This document shows, in pieces, positions 31,537-40,466 of a stretch of DNA of 64,000 nucleotides (its first letter is position 1; each line of letters starts with the position of its first letter). The notes beneath the pieces were generated by a model. That model saw only the letters and a program-made list of their open reading frames with translations, was not told the origin of the DNA and did no database searches. Both the position numbers and the translations under genes were made by a program. Source of the DNA: Hymenobacter yonginensis (GTDB lineage Bacteria; Bacteroidota; Bacteroidia; Cytophagales; Hymenobacteraceae); NCBI RefSeq assembly GCF_027625995.1, contig NZ_CP115396.1, forward strand, positions 4,092,501-4,156,500, given 5' to 3'.

Positions 31537-32130
31537 ATGCTTCGAATTGGAATTACGGGTGGGATAGGCTCGGGTAAGAGCGTGGTGTGCCGGCTGTTTC
31601 AGGTGCTGGGCGTGCCCGTGTACGACTCAGACTTCCGGGCCAAATGGGTGATGGCCAACGATGCGCAGCTGCGCGACGAGCTGGTGGCCGCCTTCGGGCC
31701 CGAAACCTTTGACGCGGCCGGCCAGCTGAACCGCGTGCACCTGAGCCGCGTCGCCTTTGCCGATGCCGCCGAGCTGGCCCGCCTCAATGCCCTGGTGCAC
31801 CCCGCCGTCGGCCGCGACTTTGCTGCCTGGAGTGCCGCCCGCGCCCAGGAAGGCCACCGCTACACACTGAAGGAAGCTGCCCTGCTCTTTGAATCGGGGG
31901 CGTACAAGGGCCTCGACCAGATCATCACCGTGTTTGCCCCGCTGCCCGTGCGCCAGGCCCGCGTGCTGCGCCGAGACCCCCACCGCACCCCCGCCGACAT
32001 CCTGGCCATCATCGGCAAGCAGCTCAGCGAAGAGGAAAAGATGCAGCGCGCCCACTACATCGTTCGCAACGACGACGAGCATCTGCTTATTCCGCAGGTA
32101 CTTGAGCTGCACGCACAGTTCAGCAAATAG
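31537..32130 (+). CDS. coaE: Dephospho-CoA kinase
   Basis: A 197-residue kinase that phosphorylates dephospho-CoA to coenzyme A, the last biosynthetic step. The P-loop is GGIGSGKS at residues 8-15, followed by GVPVYDSDF with the catalytic Asp. LVHPAVGRDF and EAALLFESGAYKGLD are CoaE signatures, and the lid arginines lie in RVLRRD. The gene is the last of the leucine dehydrogenase-nusB-yajC run. The ATG follows the TCACC tandem repeat, so repeat length could alter its translation. Confidence 0.95.
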   Translation: MLRIGITGGIGSGKSVVCRLFQVLGVPVYDSDFRAKWVMANDAQLRDELVAAFGPETFDAAGQLNRVHLSRVAFADAAELARLNALVHPAVGRDFAAWSAARAQEGHRYTLKEAALLFESGAYKGLDQIITVFAPLPVRQARVLRRDPHRTPADILAIIGKQLSEEEKMQRAHYIVRNDDEHLLIPQVLELHAQFSK

Positions 32131-32302
32131 CCTGTCATTGCGAGCGGAGCGAAGCAATCCTTCCTCTCCGTGAGACAAGCGACCCTCAGCAGAAAGCCCT
32201 CCGGCAGTAGTGTGGTGCACTAACGCCGGAGGGCTTTGCGGTAAGGAAAGTGCCTGCCACGAGAGGAAGGATTGCTTCGTCCTTCGTCCTCGCAATGACA
32301 GG
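32131..32302. repeat. Long inverted repeat (GTCATTGCGAG subtype, copy 6) with inner hairpin
   Basis: The outer arms are CCTGTCATTGCGAGCGGAGC and the near complement ending GCAATGACAGG. The second arm segment, AGCAATCCTTCCTCT, pairs with AGAGGAAGGATTGCT. An inner hairpin at 32193-32237 (AAAGCCCTCCGGC with its complement) sits where the loop should be and may act as a terminator for coaE. Confidence 0.85.
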
Positions 32303-32319
32303 TGTGCAACGACAGTCTA

Positions 32320-33492
32320 CTACCGGATAATCGGGCTGCGCTCGAATGGCCGGTTCCGGTCGAAGAGGTAGCGGTAGGTGATGTGCGTTTTGTAGATGCG
32401 CGCCCCGATGGAGCGGATAACGGCTAGCATGCGCGGGTTGAAGTCGCCGATCCAGTTCATTTCAAACTCGGTGTAGCCGGCCCGCATCATCTCGGCGCGG
32501 GCGTGCACCATCAGGGCCAACTCGATGCCCTTGCCCTGCCACGCCGGCACCACCCCGAAAATCACGCCGAAGCCTTTTTTGTCGGTGCGCTGCTCGTAGC
32601 GGTGCTTCAGCCACAGGAAGCGCAGCTTGTTCCAGAGGTTGAAGTTGCGGCTCACCTGCTTGAACAGCTGGTTCAGCTCAGGCAAGCTCACGAAGAAGGC
32701 AATTGGCTCGTCGTTATGATAGGCGAAGTACACCAGGCGCTCATCCAGCACGGGCTTCATCTGGCGCACCAGGTCGCGGGCCTTTTCCAGGGTCATGGCC
32801 GCAATGCCGCTATGGTTGGCCCAGGCCAGGTTATACACGTGGTGGAAGTCGCGGGCCATGCGCTCTGGGTCGCGCTTGCTGGCGTGCCGGAACTGGAACT
32901 CCGGAAACTGCGCGGCGTAGCGCTCGGTTGCCTCGAAGAAGCGGGCGTGCAGCGGCGCGGCTATTTCGCGGTAGCAGGTATACTGCTTGAAATACAGCTG
33001 AAAGCCGTAGGTTTCAAACAGCTGCTGGTAGTAGGGCAGGTGGTAAAACATGCCGTAGTTGGGCTCGGTGAAGCCGTCTGTCAGCAGCCCCCAGTACCGG
33101 TCCCGCTCGCCGAAGTTGATGGGGCCGTCCATGGCGTCCATGCCCCGCGCCGTCAGCCACGTCCGGCAGGCCTCGAAGAGCTGGTTGGCCGCCGCTTGGT
33201 CGTCAATGCACTCAAAAAAGCCCATGCCGCCGGTGGGCAGCGCCGGCTCGGCGTGGGCGGTGCTGCCGTTCACGAAGGCCGCCACCCGGCCCACTACCTC
33301 GCCGGCCTCGGTGGTCAGAATCCAGCGAATGGCCTCACCGTGCGCGAAGTTGGGGTTCTTCTTCGGGTCGAAAACAGCCTCCAGTTCGTGGTCGAGGGGC
33401 GCAATCCAGTTGGGGTGGCCGTGGTAGAGGCGAACGGGCAGGTCGCGGAACTGGCGGGCGCGGGCGGTATCCGTAACTTCGAGCAGGAGCAT
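32320..33492 (-). CDS. GNAT-fold protein, conserved in Bacteroidota (FemAB-like architecture)
   Basis: A 390-residue protein of the two-lobed GNAT type. The N-terminal half has YHGHPNWIAPLDHE, an ancestral ATP/CoA-free lobe, and GPINFGERDRYWGLL. The second lobe contains VVPAWQGKGIELALM, which resembles the acetyl-CoA loop. Homologues are common in Bacteroidota and are variously annotated as GNAT N-acetyltransferase or, mistakenly, GTP cyclohydrolase. No cyclohydrolase motif is visible. No signal peptide. Substrate unknown. A terminator-type hairpin and two tRNA-Val genes lie just upstream on the same strand. Confidence 0.75.
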   Translation of the reverse strand: MLLLEVTDTARARQFRDLPVRLYHGHPNWIAPLDHELEAVFDPKKNPNFAHGEAIRWILTTEAGEVVGRVAAFVNGSTAHAEPALPTGGMGFFECIDDQAAANQLFEACRTWLTARGMDAMDGPINFGERDRYWGLLTDGFTEPNYGMFYHLPYYQQLFETYGFQLYFKQYTCYREIAAPLHARFFEATERYAAQFPEFQFRHASKRDPERMARDFHHVYNLAWANHSGIAAMTLEKARDLVRQMKPVLDERLVYFAYHNDEPIAFFVSLPELNQLFKQVSRNFNLWNKLRFLWLKHRYEQRTDKKGFGVIFGVVPAWQGKGIELALMVHARAEMMRAGYTEFEMNWIGDFNPRMLAVIRSIGARIYKTHITYRYLFDRNRPFERSPIIR

Positions 33493-33581
33493 GGCAGGCA
33501 GAATAGAAGGAAAGGGGAGCAGCTATACGCAACCCGGCCGCCGCATAGGCAACACTCGCCCGCTGCCAGCCGGCCGGAAAC

Positions 33582-33612
33582 AAAAAAGGACAGCCGGTAG
33601 GGCTGTCCTTTT
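33582..33612 (-). terminator. Terminator of the tRNA-Val pair
   Basis: AAAAGGACAGCC and GGCTGTCCTTTT flank GGTAG; the plus-strand A-run gives the T-run on the minus strand. It lies just past the second tRNA-Val. Confidence 0.8.
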
Positions 33613-33618
33613 GGGGTG

Positions 33619-33693
33619 TGGGAGATACTGGGTTCGAACCAGTGACCCTCTGCTTGTAAGGCAGATGCTCTGAACCAGCTGAGCTAATCTCCC
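33619..33693 (-). tRNA. tRNA-Val (TAC), copy 2
   Basis: A 75-nt cloverleaf: acceptor arms GGGAGAT and ATCTCCC, discriminator A, anticodon loop CTTACAA (anticodon TAC) between TCTGC and GCAGA, T-arm GGTTCGAACC. It is identical to the gene 28 bases upstream. Confidence 0.95.
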
Positions 33694-33721
33694 GATAGGG
33701 TAATGTACTAAAATAAAAAAG

Positions 33722-33796
33722 TGGGAGATACTGGGTTCGAACCAGTGACCCTCTGCTTGTAAGGCAGATGCTCTGAACCAGCTGAGCTAATCTCCC
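33722..33796 (-). tRNA. tRNA-Val (TAC), copy 1
   Basis: Same 75-nt sequence as 33619-33693, in tandem, with an AT-rich 28-base spacer. Perfect identity points to recent duplication or concerted evolution. A promoter-like TTG / CATATTTG pair lies upstream. Confidence 0.95.
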
Positions 33797-33820
33797 GTTG
33801 GGCGTGTCCCGTTGGGGATG

Positions 33821-33851
33821 CAAATATGGCAGGTCGTTTCTGATTACGCAA
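33821..33851 (-). promoter_or_regulatory. Promoter candidate for the tRNA-Val pair
   Basis: On the minus strand, TTG (33849-33851), 20 bases, then CATATTTG (33821-33828), one mismatch from TAnnTTTG, 24 bases before the tRNA. Confidence 0.45.
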
Positions 33852-33937
33852 CACTTTGTGCGAACTTTAGCACAGAAAAATGTTCGGGACCGGGCTGATT
33901 TGCAGGCAACTCTTTTAGAGTCAGAAATTTTCGAAGA

Positions 33938-36499
33938 TTGGGAAAGCTGCGGCGAGTGCTATTTTTTTTTCTGACCGGGCTGGTTTTGCTGGTGGCGGCG
34001 GTGGTTGGGGGCGTGTGGCTGGGGCAGGAGCGCATCATTGCGCTTTTTGTGCAGGAAGCCAACCGCTACCTGGCCACGCCCGTGCAGGTGGGCCGCATGG
34101 AGGTGTCGGTGCTGGACCAGTTTCCGCGCGTTTCCATCACGCTGCATGAACTGCGCGTAAGCGGCTCGCTGCCCCAGGACACGGTGCCGCTGGCCCGGGC
34201 GCGCCGCCTCTACTGCGCCTTCGACGCTTGGGACATGCTGCGCGGCCACTACCGCATCCGGGCCGTGACGCTGGCCGACGGCCGCGTGTGGGTGCGCCAC
34301 GATGCCCAAGGCCGCCCCAACTACGACGTGCTGCGCTTCGATACCACCGCCGCGCCCAGCAGCCAGCCGCTGGCCTTCGCCCTGGAAAACATCCAGCTGG
34401 AGCGCGTGAACACTGTGTACGCCGACGACCAGCGCCAGCAGCGCTACACCGTGCAGGCCCACGACGTGCGCGCCCAACTGGACGTGCAGGGCCCGCTGGT
34501 GGATATCGTGGCCCAGGGCCGCACCCATGTGGATGCCCTGCAGCTGGGCCCCGACGCATACTTCCAGAACAAGCCCCTGACCCTGAACACCCGCCTGCGC
34601 GTGGACCGGGACGCGCGGCTCGTGACCCTGCAGCCCTCAGAATTGCGCGTGGGGGCCGCATCCTACGAGCTGGGCGGCCGGATTGACTACCGCCGGGCCG
34701 TGCAGCTGGATCTGCAGGTGGCGGGCCGCAACACCGATGTGCAGTCGGTGCTGGCACTGCTGCCGGCGCGGGTGGCACGGCGGCTGCGCGCCTACCGCAG
34801 CCGCGGGGCCGTGTACTTCGGCGGGACGGTGCGCGGGGAGCTGTCGGGGCGGGCCAGCCCGCGCATTGAGGCCCGGTTTGGTTGCCGCGACGCTTCCTTC
34901 TACCACCCCGAGTTGCGGCAGGCCGTGGAGCACGTGTTTCTGGCGGGCACCTTCAGCAACGGAGCGGCCCAGGCGGCGCGGACCTCGGTGCTGAGCTTGC
35001 GGGAGGTGCGCGGCACGCTGCGCGGGCGGCCTTTCAGCGGCAGCTTGCGCTACGCCAATTTCCAGGACCCTACCGTGCAGCTGCAGGTGCGCGCCGACCT
35101 GGACGTGGCGCAGGCGCTGCAGTTCTACCCGGTGGCGGCCGTGCCGGGCGGGCAGGGGCAGGCCCAGCTGCTGCTGGCGTTTGCCGGCAACCTGCGGCAG
35201 TTTCGGGCCCGGCCGGCTACGGCGGCGGTGCAGGCCAGCGGCACGCTGCAGCTCCAGAACGTGCAGCTGCGCCTGCGCGACCTGCGCCAGCCCCTCACGG
35301 GCCTTACAGGCAGCTTCCGGCTGCAGGGCCGCGAGGTGGAGGTGGCCGGCTTCACGGGCCGGGTGGGCGGGTCGGATTTCCGGCTGCAGGGGCGGCTGCG
35401 CAATGCTTTGGCCTGGGCGCTGCTGCCCAACCAGACGCTGCTGCTCGACGCCGACCTGACGTCGCAACTCCTGGATTTCGACCAGCTCCTGCGCCTTACT
35501 ACGCCCGCGGGCCCTGCTGCGGCCACTAGCACCGGCGCGCCCGGAGCCGGCAGCTACGAGTTCCGGCTGCCCACCCAGCTGGCCCTGAACGTGCGGGCGC
35601 AGGTGGAGCGGCTGCGGTTTCGGCGGTTTCGGGGGCGGCAGCTGCGCGGCACCATCCGGTTGCAGCAGCAGGTGCTGAGCGCGCCGTCCCTGACGGTGCG
35701 GGCCGGCGGCGGCCAGGTCAGCTTCCGGGGCACCCTCGATGCCCGCCAGCCGCGGCTGCTGCACCTGCATTCCACCATCAGCTGCCAGCAGCTGCCGCTG
35801 GATAGTCTGTTTTACACGTTCGAGGATTTCGGCCAGCAGTTCATTACGGCTCGGCACCTGCGCGGGGCCCTCACGGCCACCGCCGAGTCGGATTTGTACT
35901 TTGATGGGGCCCTCACGCCGCTCACCAACCGTCTGGAGGCCGAGCTGAACCTGCAGGTGCGCAACGGGGAGCTCAACAACTTCGAGCCGCTGCAGAAGCT
36001 GTCCATGATTGCCGGGCGGGAACGGCTGCGGCATTTGCGCTTCGCCCAGCTCACCACGCCGGTCTACATTCAGAGCCGCACGGTGTACCTACCCGAAATG
36101 GAAATCCGCTCCAACGTGCGGGCGGCCTCCCTGATCCGGGTGACGGGCACCCACACCTTCGACCAGCAGATGGACTACCACCTCAGCATCCCGATTCTGC
36201 CCGGGCTGCTGCAGCGCACCGTGGGCATGGCCACCGGCCCCAGTTTGCTGCTGGCTATTCAGGGCGATGAAGACAACTTCCGGGTGAGCTACGACCGGCG
36301 CCCGCAGCCAGGCCGGGTGCCAACGGCCCCGCGCGAAACCGCCCGGCCCGCCAGCCGCCCCGGCTTGCCCGGGACCAGCTTGCCCGGGCCCGCAGCCCCG
36401 GCCGCACCGGCCCCGGAGCCGCGCAAACCTTTCGAGCTGAAAAAGCCGCCCGCAAAGAAGCCCGCGCAGCCCCAGACCGGCGAATACTTCGAATTTTAG
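33938..36499 (+). CDS. AsmA family protein
   Basis: An 853-residue inner-membrane-anchored protein. One transmembrane helix (about 7-28) is followed by a long periplasmic beta-rich body with the AsmA N-terminal signature (ATPVQVGRMEVSVLDQFPRVSI) and a C-terminal AsmA_2-like segment with LQVRNGELNNFEPLQKLSMI and SNVRAASLIRVTGTH. Residues after about 770 are a Pro/Ala-rich low-complexity tail. AsmA-type proteins are proposed bridge-like carriers of phospholipid to the outer membrane. The start codon is TTG at 33938; no in-frame ATG lies nearby. Confidence 0.85.
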   Translation: MGKLRRVLFFFLTGLVLLVAAVVGGVWLGQERIIALFVQEANRYLATPVQVGRMEVSVLDQFPRVSITLHELRVSGSLPQDTVPLARARRLYCAFDAWDMLRGHYRIRAVTLADGRVWVRHDAQGRPNYDVLRFDTTAAPSSQPLAFALENIQLERVNTVYADDQRQQRYTVQAHDVRAQLDVQGPLVDIVAQGRTHVDALQLGPDAYFQNKPLTLNTRLRVDRDARLVTLQPSELRVGAASYELGGRIDYRRAVQLDLQVAGRNTDVQSVLALLPARVARRLRAYRSRGAVYFGGTVRGELSGRASPRIEARFGCRDASFYHPELRQAVEHVFLAGTFSNGAAQAARTSVLSLREVRGTLRGRPFSGSLRYANFQDPTVQLQVRADLDVAQALQFYPVAAVPGGQGQAQLLLAFAGNLRQFRARPATAAVQASGTLQLQNVQLRLRDLRQPLTGLTGSFRLQGREVEVAGFTGRVGGSDFRLQGRLRNALAWALLPNQTLLLDADLTSQLLDFDQLLRLTTPAGPAAATSTGAPGAGSYEFRLPTQLALNVRAQVERLRFRRFRGRQLRGTIRLQQQVLSAPSLTVRAGGGQVSFRGTLDARQPRLLHLHSTISCQQLPLDSLFYTFEDFGQQFITARHLRGALTATAESDLYFDGALTPLTNRLEAELNLQVRNGELNNFEPLQKLSMIAGRERLRHLRFAQLTTPVYIQSRTVYLPEMEIRSNVRAASLIRVTGTHTFDQQMDYHLSIPILPGLLQRTVGMATGPSLLLAIQGDEDNFRVSYDRRPQPGRVPTAPRETARPASRPGLPGTSLPGPAAPAAPAPEPRKPFELKKPPAKKPAQPQTGEYFEF

Positions 36500-36609
36500 C
36501 GCGGCGGGCAGTGGCGTACGACAGGGTAGGAGGCCGGGCGCTAACCAAATCAGGTAGCGTGCGTTAAGGAGTGCAGCAAATTCCCCTCCTACTTTCCAAC
36601 TGCACGACG

Positions 36610-37533
36610 ATGAGCAATTCCCAACTTCTCCAGAACTACTCCGATTCCGAAAAAGCGGCCTACCTGAGTGTTATTGCCAGCCTCGCCTCGGCCGACCGGG
36701 AAGCTTCCGCCACCGAAATAGAGTTTCTGCAACAGCTGGCCCACGAAGCTGGCCTGTCCGGCGGGGCTACCCAGCAGGTGCTGGGCGCTGCCCGCGACGC
36801 CAGCAACGAAAGCATCAAGAACAACCTCGACGCGCTCCGCAACAGCGACCTGCGCTACTCGCTCGTGACGGACCTCATCAGCTTTGCCCGCGCCGACGGC
36901 GCGTACGCCAACGATGAGGAAGCCATGATCAACAAGATTTCGGCCTACCTCGGCATCACGCCCCAGCAAACTCAGACCCTGAACCAGGTGGTAGACCAGG
37001 CGGCCCACGTGCCGCACGATGCCAGCGACCCGGCCAAGCAAGGCTTCTTCGGCGGCATCACCGACAAGCTGGAAAGCGCCGGCATCCCGAAAGGCGCACT
37101 GATGGCCGGCCTGCTGGGCGTAGTGGCCCCGATGGTATTGTCGAAGGTGATGAGTGGCGGCCGCAGCCAGAGCAGCGGCGGCGGTCTGCTGGGCGGCGCT
37201 ATGGGCGGCGGCACCCTGGGCGGCCTGATGAGCGGCGCCATGGGCGGCAGCTCGATGGGCGGTTTGCTGGGCGGTCTGCTCGGTGGAGGCCTGCTGAGCG
37301 GCGTACTGGGCGGTGGCGGTTCACCAGCCGGGGCGCAGGGTTCTTATGGCAGCCTGCCGCAGCAAGGCTCGCACGTGGGTAGCGGCGGCCTCGGCTCGCT
37401 GATGTCGATTCTGGGTGGTTTGGGTGGCCAGCCTGGTTCGCAGCCCCGCAGCGCCGGCGGTGGCGGCCTAGGTGGCTTGATGAGCGGTGGCATGGGCGGC
37501 TTGCTCGGCGGCCTGCTCGGCGGCGGCCGCTAG
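36610..37533 (+). CDS. TerB-like protein with long Gly-rich repeat tail
   Basis: A 307-residue protein. Residues 1-145 are helical and TerB-like: YLSVIASLASADREASATEI and LISFARADGAYANDEEAMI show the paired acidic segments of the TerB (tellurite-resistance/DUF533) fold. Residues about 160-307 are a tail of MGG, LLGG and SGGG units with a hydrophobic MAGLLGVVAPMVLSKVM in front. The tail could be membrane-associated or aggregate-forming. No tellurite genes are nearby, so a tellurite role is not supported. A strong terminator follows. Confidence 0.75.
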   Translation: MSNSQLLQNYSDSEKAAYLSVIASLASADREASATEIEFLQQLAHEAGLSGGATQQVLGAARDASNESIKNNLDALRNSDLRYSLVTDLISFARADGAYANDEEAMINKISAYLGITPQQTQTLNQVVDQAAHVPHDASDPAKQGFFGGITDKLESAGIPKGALMAGLLGVVAPMVLSKVMSGGRSQSSGGGLLGGAMGGGTLGGLMSGAMGGSSMGGLLGGLLGGGLLSGVLGGGGSPAGAQGSYGSLPQQGSHVGSGGLGSLMSILGGLGGQPGSQPRSAGGGGLGGLMSGGMGGLLGGLLGGGR

Positions 37534-37558
37534 GCGTCAGCTGTAGTTTCCGGAATAT

Positions 37559-37601
37559 AAAAAAGGCCGGCGGCTTCCTGAGGGAGCCGCCGGCCTTTTT
37601 T
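37559..37601 (+). terminator. Strong terminator after the TerB-like gene
   Basis: A-run, GGCCGGCGGCT, TCCTGAGGG loop, AGCCGCCGGCC and a T-run. It is one of the most stable hairpins in the window and is symmetric, so it can also act on the other strand. Confidence 0.92.
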
Positions 37602-37652
37602 ATTGCCGTTTGATCTGCGCACCTTGGCTGCCCAATTCTGAATCGGGAAGCT

Positions 37653-39206
37653 ATGCGCCAATATTTACGTGTCTTTCTGCTGCTTCTGCCCGGGGCCGCC
37701 GCCGCTCAAACCTCTACCCCGCTTGTCCCGGCCAGGCCTCCCCTCACCAGCGTAGTGGTGTACCTGAACGGGACGTCGCTGGAACATAAGGGGCAGGTGC
37801 AGCTGCCGGCTGGCCTGAGCCGGCTGGTATTCGATAACCTGTCGGCCAAAATCAAATCCGAGTCGTTGGAGCTGCAGCTGGGCCCGGCGGCCGAGCTGGT
37901 TTCATTGGATGCCGCCGATGAGCTGCCGGCCTCGCCAGCCAACCAGCCTGCCCTCGACAGCCTGCGCCGCACCCGCGACGAAATAGAGCAGGTGGAGGCC
38001 GAGCTGAAAGGGCTGGAAGAAGAGAAGGTGTTTTTGCAGGCCAACCGCACGCTGCCCGCCGGCACCCAGGCCAACTGGAGCGCGGAAGTGCAGAAAGGCG
38101 CCACCCTGCTGCGCACCCGCACGGCCGCCATCCTGCGCGAAACCCAGCGGCTGCAGCTGCGCCAGACAGAGCTAAAGAAACAGGCAACGCTGCTGGAACC
38201 CCGAACGGCCAAAGACCCTGCCGACCGGGTAGTGGCGCTGGTGCGCACCAAGCAGGCCGGGCCCGTGCCGCTCACGGTGCGCTATTACGTGAGTAGCCGC
38301 ATGCCGTGGCAGCCCAAGCTGGATATCCGGGCCGATGAAGCGGGGCGGGAGCTGCGCTTCGATCCGCATGGGATGCTGCGTAATCAGTCGGGGCTGGCGT
38401 GGCAGCAGGTGCGCCTCACCATCATGAACTACGCCCTGGCCGACGATGTGTCGCGCCCGCAGCTGGAGCCCTGGGCGCTGGACTTTGCTGGCGGCGACCA
38501 TATCGGCGAGGGCCGCATTGATGAGTTCGTGGTGAAAGGCACGGCCAAAGGCCAGCCCGCCAACGTGGCGCAAAGCACCCGCTACGAGGTGCCCGAGCCC
38601 ATTACGCTGGCCGTAGGGGGCCGACGCGACGTCTCGTTGCCGCCCCTGCGGCTGGCGGCCCGCCCCGAATACCTGGCCCTGCCCAAACTCTCCGACAAAG
38701 TATACCTGACGGCCAAAGCCACAGGCTGGGAAGGCCTGCACCTGCCTGACGATGCGGCCGTGTACCACAAAGGCGGCTACGTGGGCCAAGTTGACCTGAA
38801 CGAGCGGGCCTACAACGATTCCTTGGAAGTAACGCTGGGCTACGATGAGCAGGTGGTAGTGAGCCGCACCAAGCTCAAAGACTTCAGTGGCAAGGCAGGC
38901 CTGAGTGGTAAGCGCCGCGTGCAGCTGGCCTACGAGCTGAACGTGCGCAACCGCCACACCGAACCCATCCGCATCCGGATACAGGATCAGATTCCGGTTG
39001 CCAGCGAAAAGGAAATTGAAGTGAAAGCGCTGGAAATCAGCGGAGCCCAGCTAGACGAGCGCACCGGCCGGCTCACGTGGGTGCTGACGCTGGCTCCCGG
39101 CACCAGCCAGCGCCTGGGCTTCAGCTTCCAGGTCGACTACCCGCAGGACGAGAAAGTGGAAATCATCCAGCACCGTGCTACCATCAAGTCGCCGAAGTTC
39201 CGCTAG
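37653..39206 (+). CDS. Mucoidy inhibitor MuiA family protein (DUF4140/DUF4139)
   Basis: A 517-residue exported protein with a signal peptide (MRQYLRVFLLLLPGAAAAQ). The N-terminal DUF4140 domain (about 30-120, VVVYLNGTSLEHKGQVQLPAG) is followed by a coiled coil (about 105-190) and a beta-rich DUF4139 domain (about 200-517, VRYYVSSRMPWQPKLDIRAD). The name comes from MuiA of Klebsiella-type studies; the molecular role is unknown. The protein probably resides in the periplasm. It is convergent with the MscS gene, 15 bases away. Confidence 0.87.
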   Translation: MRQYLRVFLLLLPGAAAAQTSTPLVPARPPLTSVVVYLNGTSLEHKGQVQLPAGLSRLVFDNLSAKIKSESLELQLGPAAELVSLDAADELPASPANQPALDSLRRTRDEIEQVEAELKGLEEEKVFLQANRTLPAGTQANWSAEVQKGATLLRTRTAAILRETQRLQLRQTELKKQATLLEPRTAKDPADRVVALVRTKQAGPVPLTVRYYVSSRMPWQPKLDIRADEAGRELRFDPHGMLRNQSGLAWQQVRLTIMNYALADDVSRPQLEPWALDFAGGDHIGEGRIDEFVVKGTAKGQPANVAQSTRYEVPEPITLAVGGRRDVSLPPLRLAARPEYLALPKLSDKVYLTAKATGWEGLHLPDDAAVYHKGGYVGQVDLNERAYNDSLEVTLGYDEQVVVSRTKLKDFSGKAGLSGKRRVQLAYELNVRNRHTEPIRIRIQDQIPVASEKEIEVKALEISGAQLDERTGRLTWVLTLAPGTSQRLGFSFQVDYPQDEKVEIIQHRATIKSPKFR

Positions 39207-39221
39207 CCGGCCGCCCGGCTG

Positions 39222-40364
39222 CTACACCGTGGGCGTGCCTGCGGAGTTGAGGCCGTCGAAGCGGCTGCCGGGCGCCAGCTGCACCACGGTATTGCCGGTG
39301 CTGGCAAAGTGGCCGCCGGCTTGCTCCACCACTTCCACGAGGCGGTAGTTGAGCTCTTCCTTCACCTGCAGGTACTCGTCGTAGTTGGTGGTTTCCACGA
39401 AGTACTGCACGGTCACTTCCTTGGCGGCCGGCGTCAGGGCCGAAAACTGCATCTGCACGTCCTTGGTGACCAGCGCATTTTCGGCAATGAGGCGCTTGCC
39501 TTCCTCCACGATGCGGTTCAGCTGCTGGCTGGAGGTGGTGTGGCTCAGGGCCAGCGTGAAGCTCACGCGCCGCGCCGTGCGCAGCGAAAGGTTGTCCAGG
39601 GGCTTGTCGATCATGGACTTGTTAGGCACCGTGACGTAGCTTTTCTCGGCCGTGCGCAGGCGCGTGCTGCGGAAGCCTACCTTCTCCACCGTGCCCGCCA
39701 CGCCCCCCACTTCCACCAAATCGCCGACGGCAAAGGGCCGGTCGAGGAAGATGGTGAACGAGGCAATCAGGTTTTCCAGGCTTTCCTTAGCGGCAAAAGC
39801 CACGGCCAGGCCCCCGATGCCGAGGCCGCCAATCAGGGCCGTAACATCCACCCCAAATACACGGCCCAGAATGCCCAGAAACGCCAGCACAATGATGAGC
39901 ACTTTCATCAGGTCTTTGGCAAACGGCACCAGCTCGGCCTGCAGGCTGCCGCCGGCACTGGTGCGGCGCCGAAACACCAGCACCGCAAAATCGACGAGGC
40001 GCAGGGCAATCCAGGCCACACCCCAGATAATGCCGATCTGGTAGAGCCGGAACAGCGCCACTTTCGGCCAGGGCTCGTTGTGGGTCAGTTCCGAGCTGCG
40101 TACCGGGTAGTCGAGCACCTGAAACGCCAGGTAAATCGTCACGAAAAACACCACGATGGACAGCGGCCGGATCAGCAGCGCCTGAAACTGATCCTCACTG
40201 ACTCCCTCGGTTTTGCGCCGGATAAACCGGAATACCACCCGCGACACCAGCCGCGACAGCAGCGTTTTGAACGCGTAGCCGAACAGCAGAATGCCCACGC
40301 ACCACAGGTAGGCGGCTACGTTGTTGCCCAGAAAGCGGTAATGCAGGATTTCGGAAAGGGTCAT
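39222..40364 (-). CDS. Mechanosensitive ion channel (MscS family)
   Basis: A 380-residue channel with about five transmembrane helices. The pore-lining helix TM3 is VTALIGGLGIGGLAVAFAAKESLENL (positions about 175-200), with the Gly/Ala pattern of MscS. The cytoplasmic beta domain follows, with FLDRPFAVGDLVEVGGVAGTVEKVG and VPNKSMIDKPLDN. The protein releases solutes on osmotic downshock. The ATG at 40364 is chosen over 40400 because the extra 12 residues lie in the intergenic repeat. Confidence 0.9.
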   Translation of the reverse strand: MTLSEILHYRFLGNNVAAYLWCVGILLFGYAFKTLLSRLVSRVVFRFIRRKTEGVSEDQFQALLIRPLSIVVFFVTIYLAFQVLDYPVRSSELTHNEPWPKVALFRLYQIGIIWGVAWIALRLVDFAVLVFRRRTSAGGSLQAELVPFAKDLMKVLIIVLAFLGILGRVFGVDVTALIGGLGIGGLAVAFAAKESLENLIASFTIFLDRPFAVGDLVEVGGVAGTVEKVGFRSTRLRTAEKSYVTVPNKSMIDKPLDNLSLRTARRVSFTLALSHTTSSQQLNRIVEEGKRLIAENALVTKDVQMQFSALTPAAKEVTVQYFVETTNYDEYLQVKEELNYRLVEVVEQAGGHFASTGNTVVQLAPGSRFDGLNSAGTPTV

Positions 40365-40387
40365 TCTATCTGTAGAGTTTAGGGAAT

Positions 40388-40461
40388 AGGGCTTCGGCAA
40401 TAGGGCCTGGTGATATTGGGCCGTCTATTGCCTAACCACCAAGCCCTATTGCCGAAGCCCT
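40388..40461. repeat. Inverted repeat AGGGCTTCGGCAATAGGGC
   Basis: Arms 40388-40406 and 40443-40461 match exactly over 19 bases. A degenerate third unit (AGGGAATAGGGC) overlaps the left arm, and GGTTAGGCAATAG the centre. It fills the gap between mscS and the dehydrogenase, both on the minus strand. Confidence 0.85.
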
Positions 40462-40466
40462 AGTAA

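Noticed and set aside
36610-37533. Tellurite-resistance function for the TerB-like gene
   Set aside because: No terA/C/D/E/Z gene is nearby and only the fold is shared; the name would overstate the evidence.
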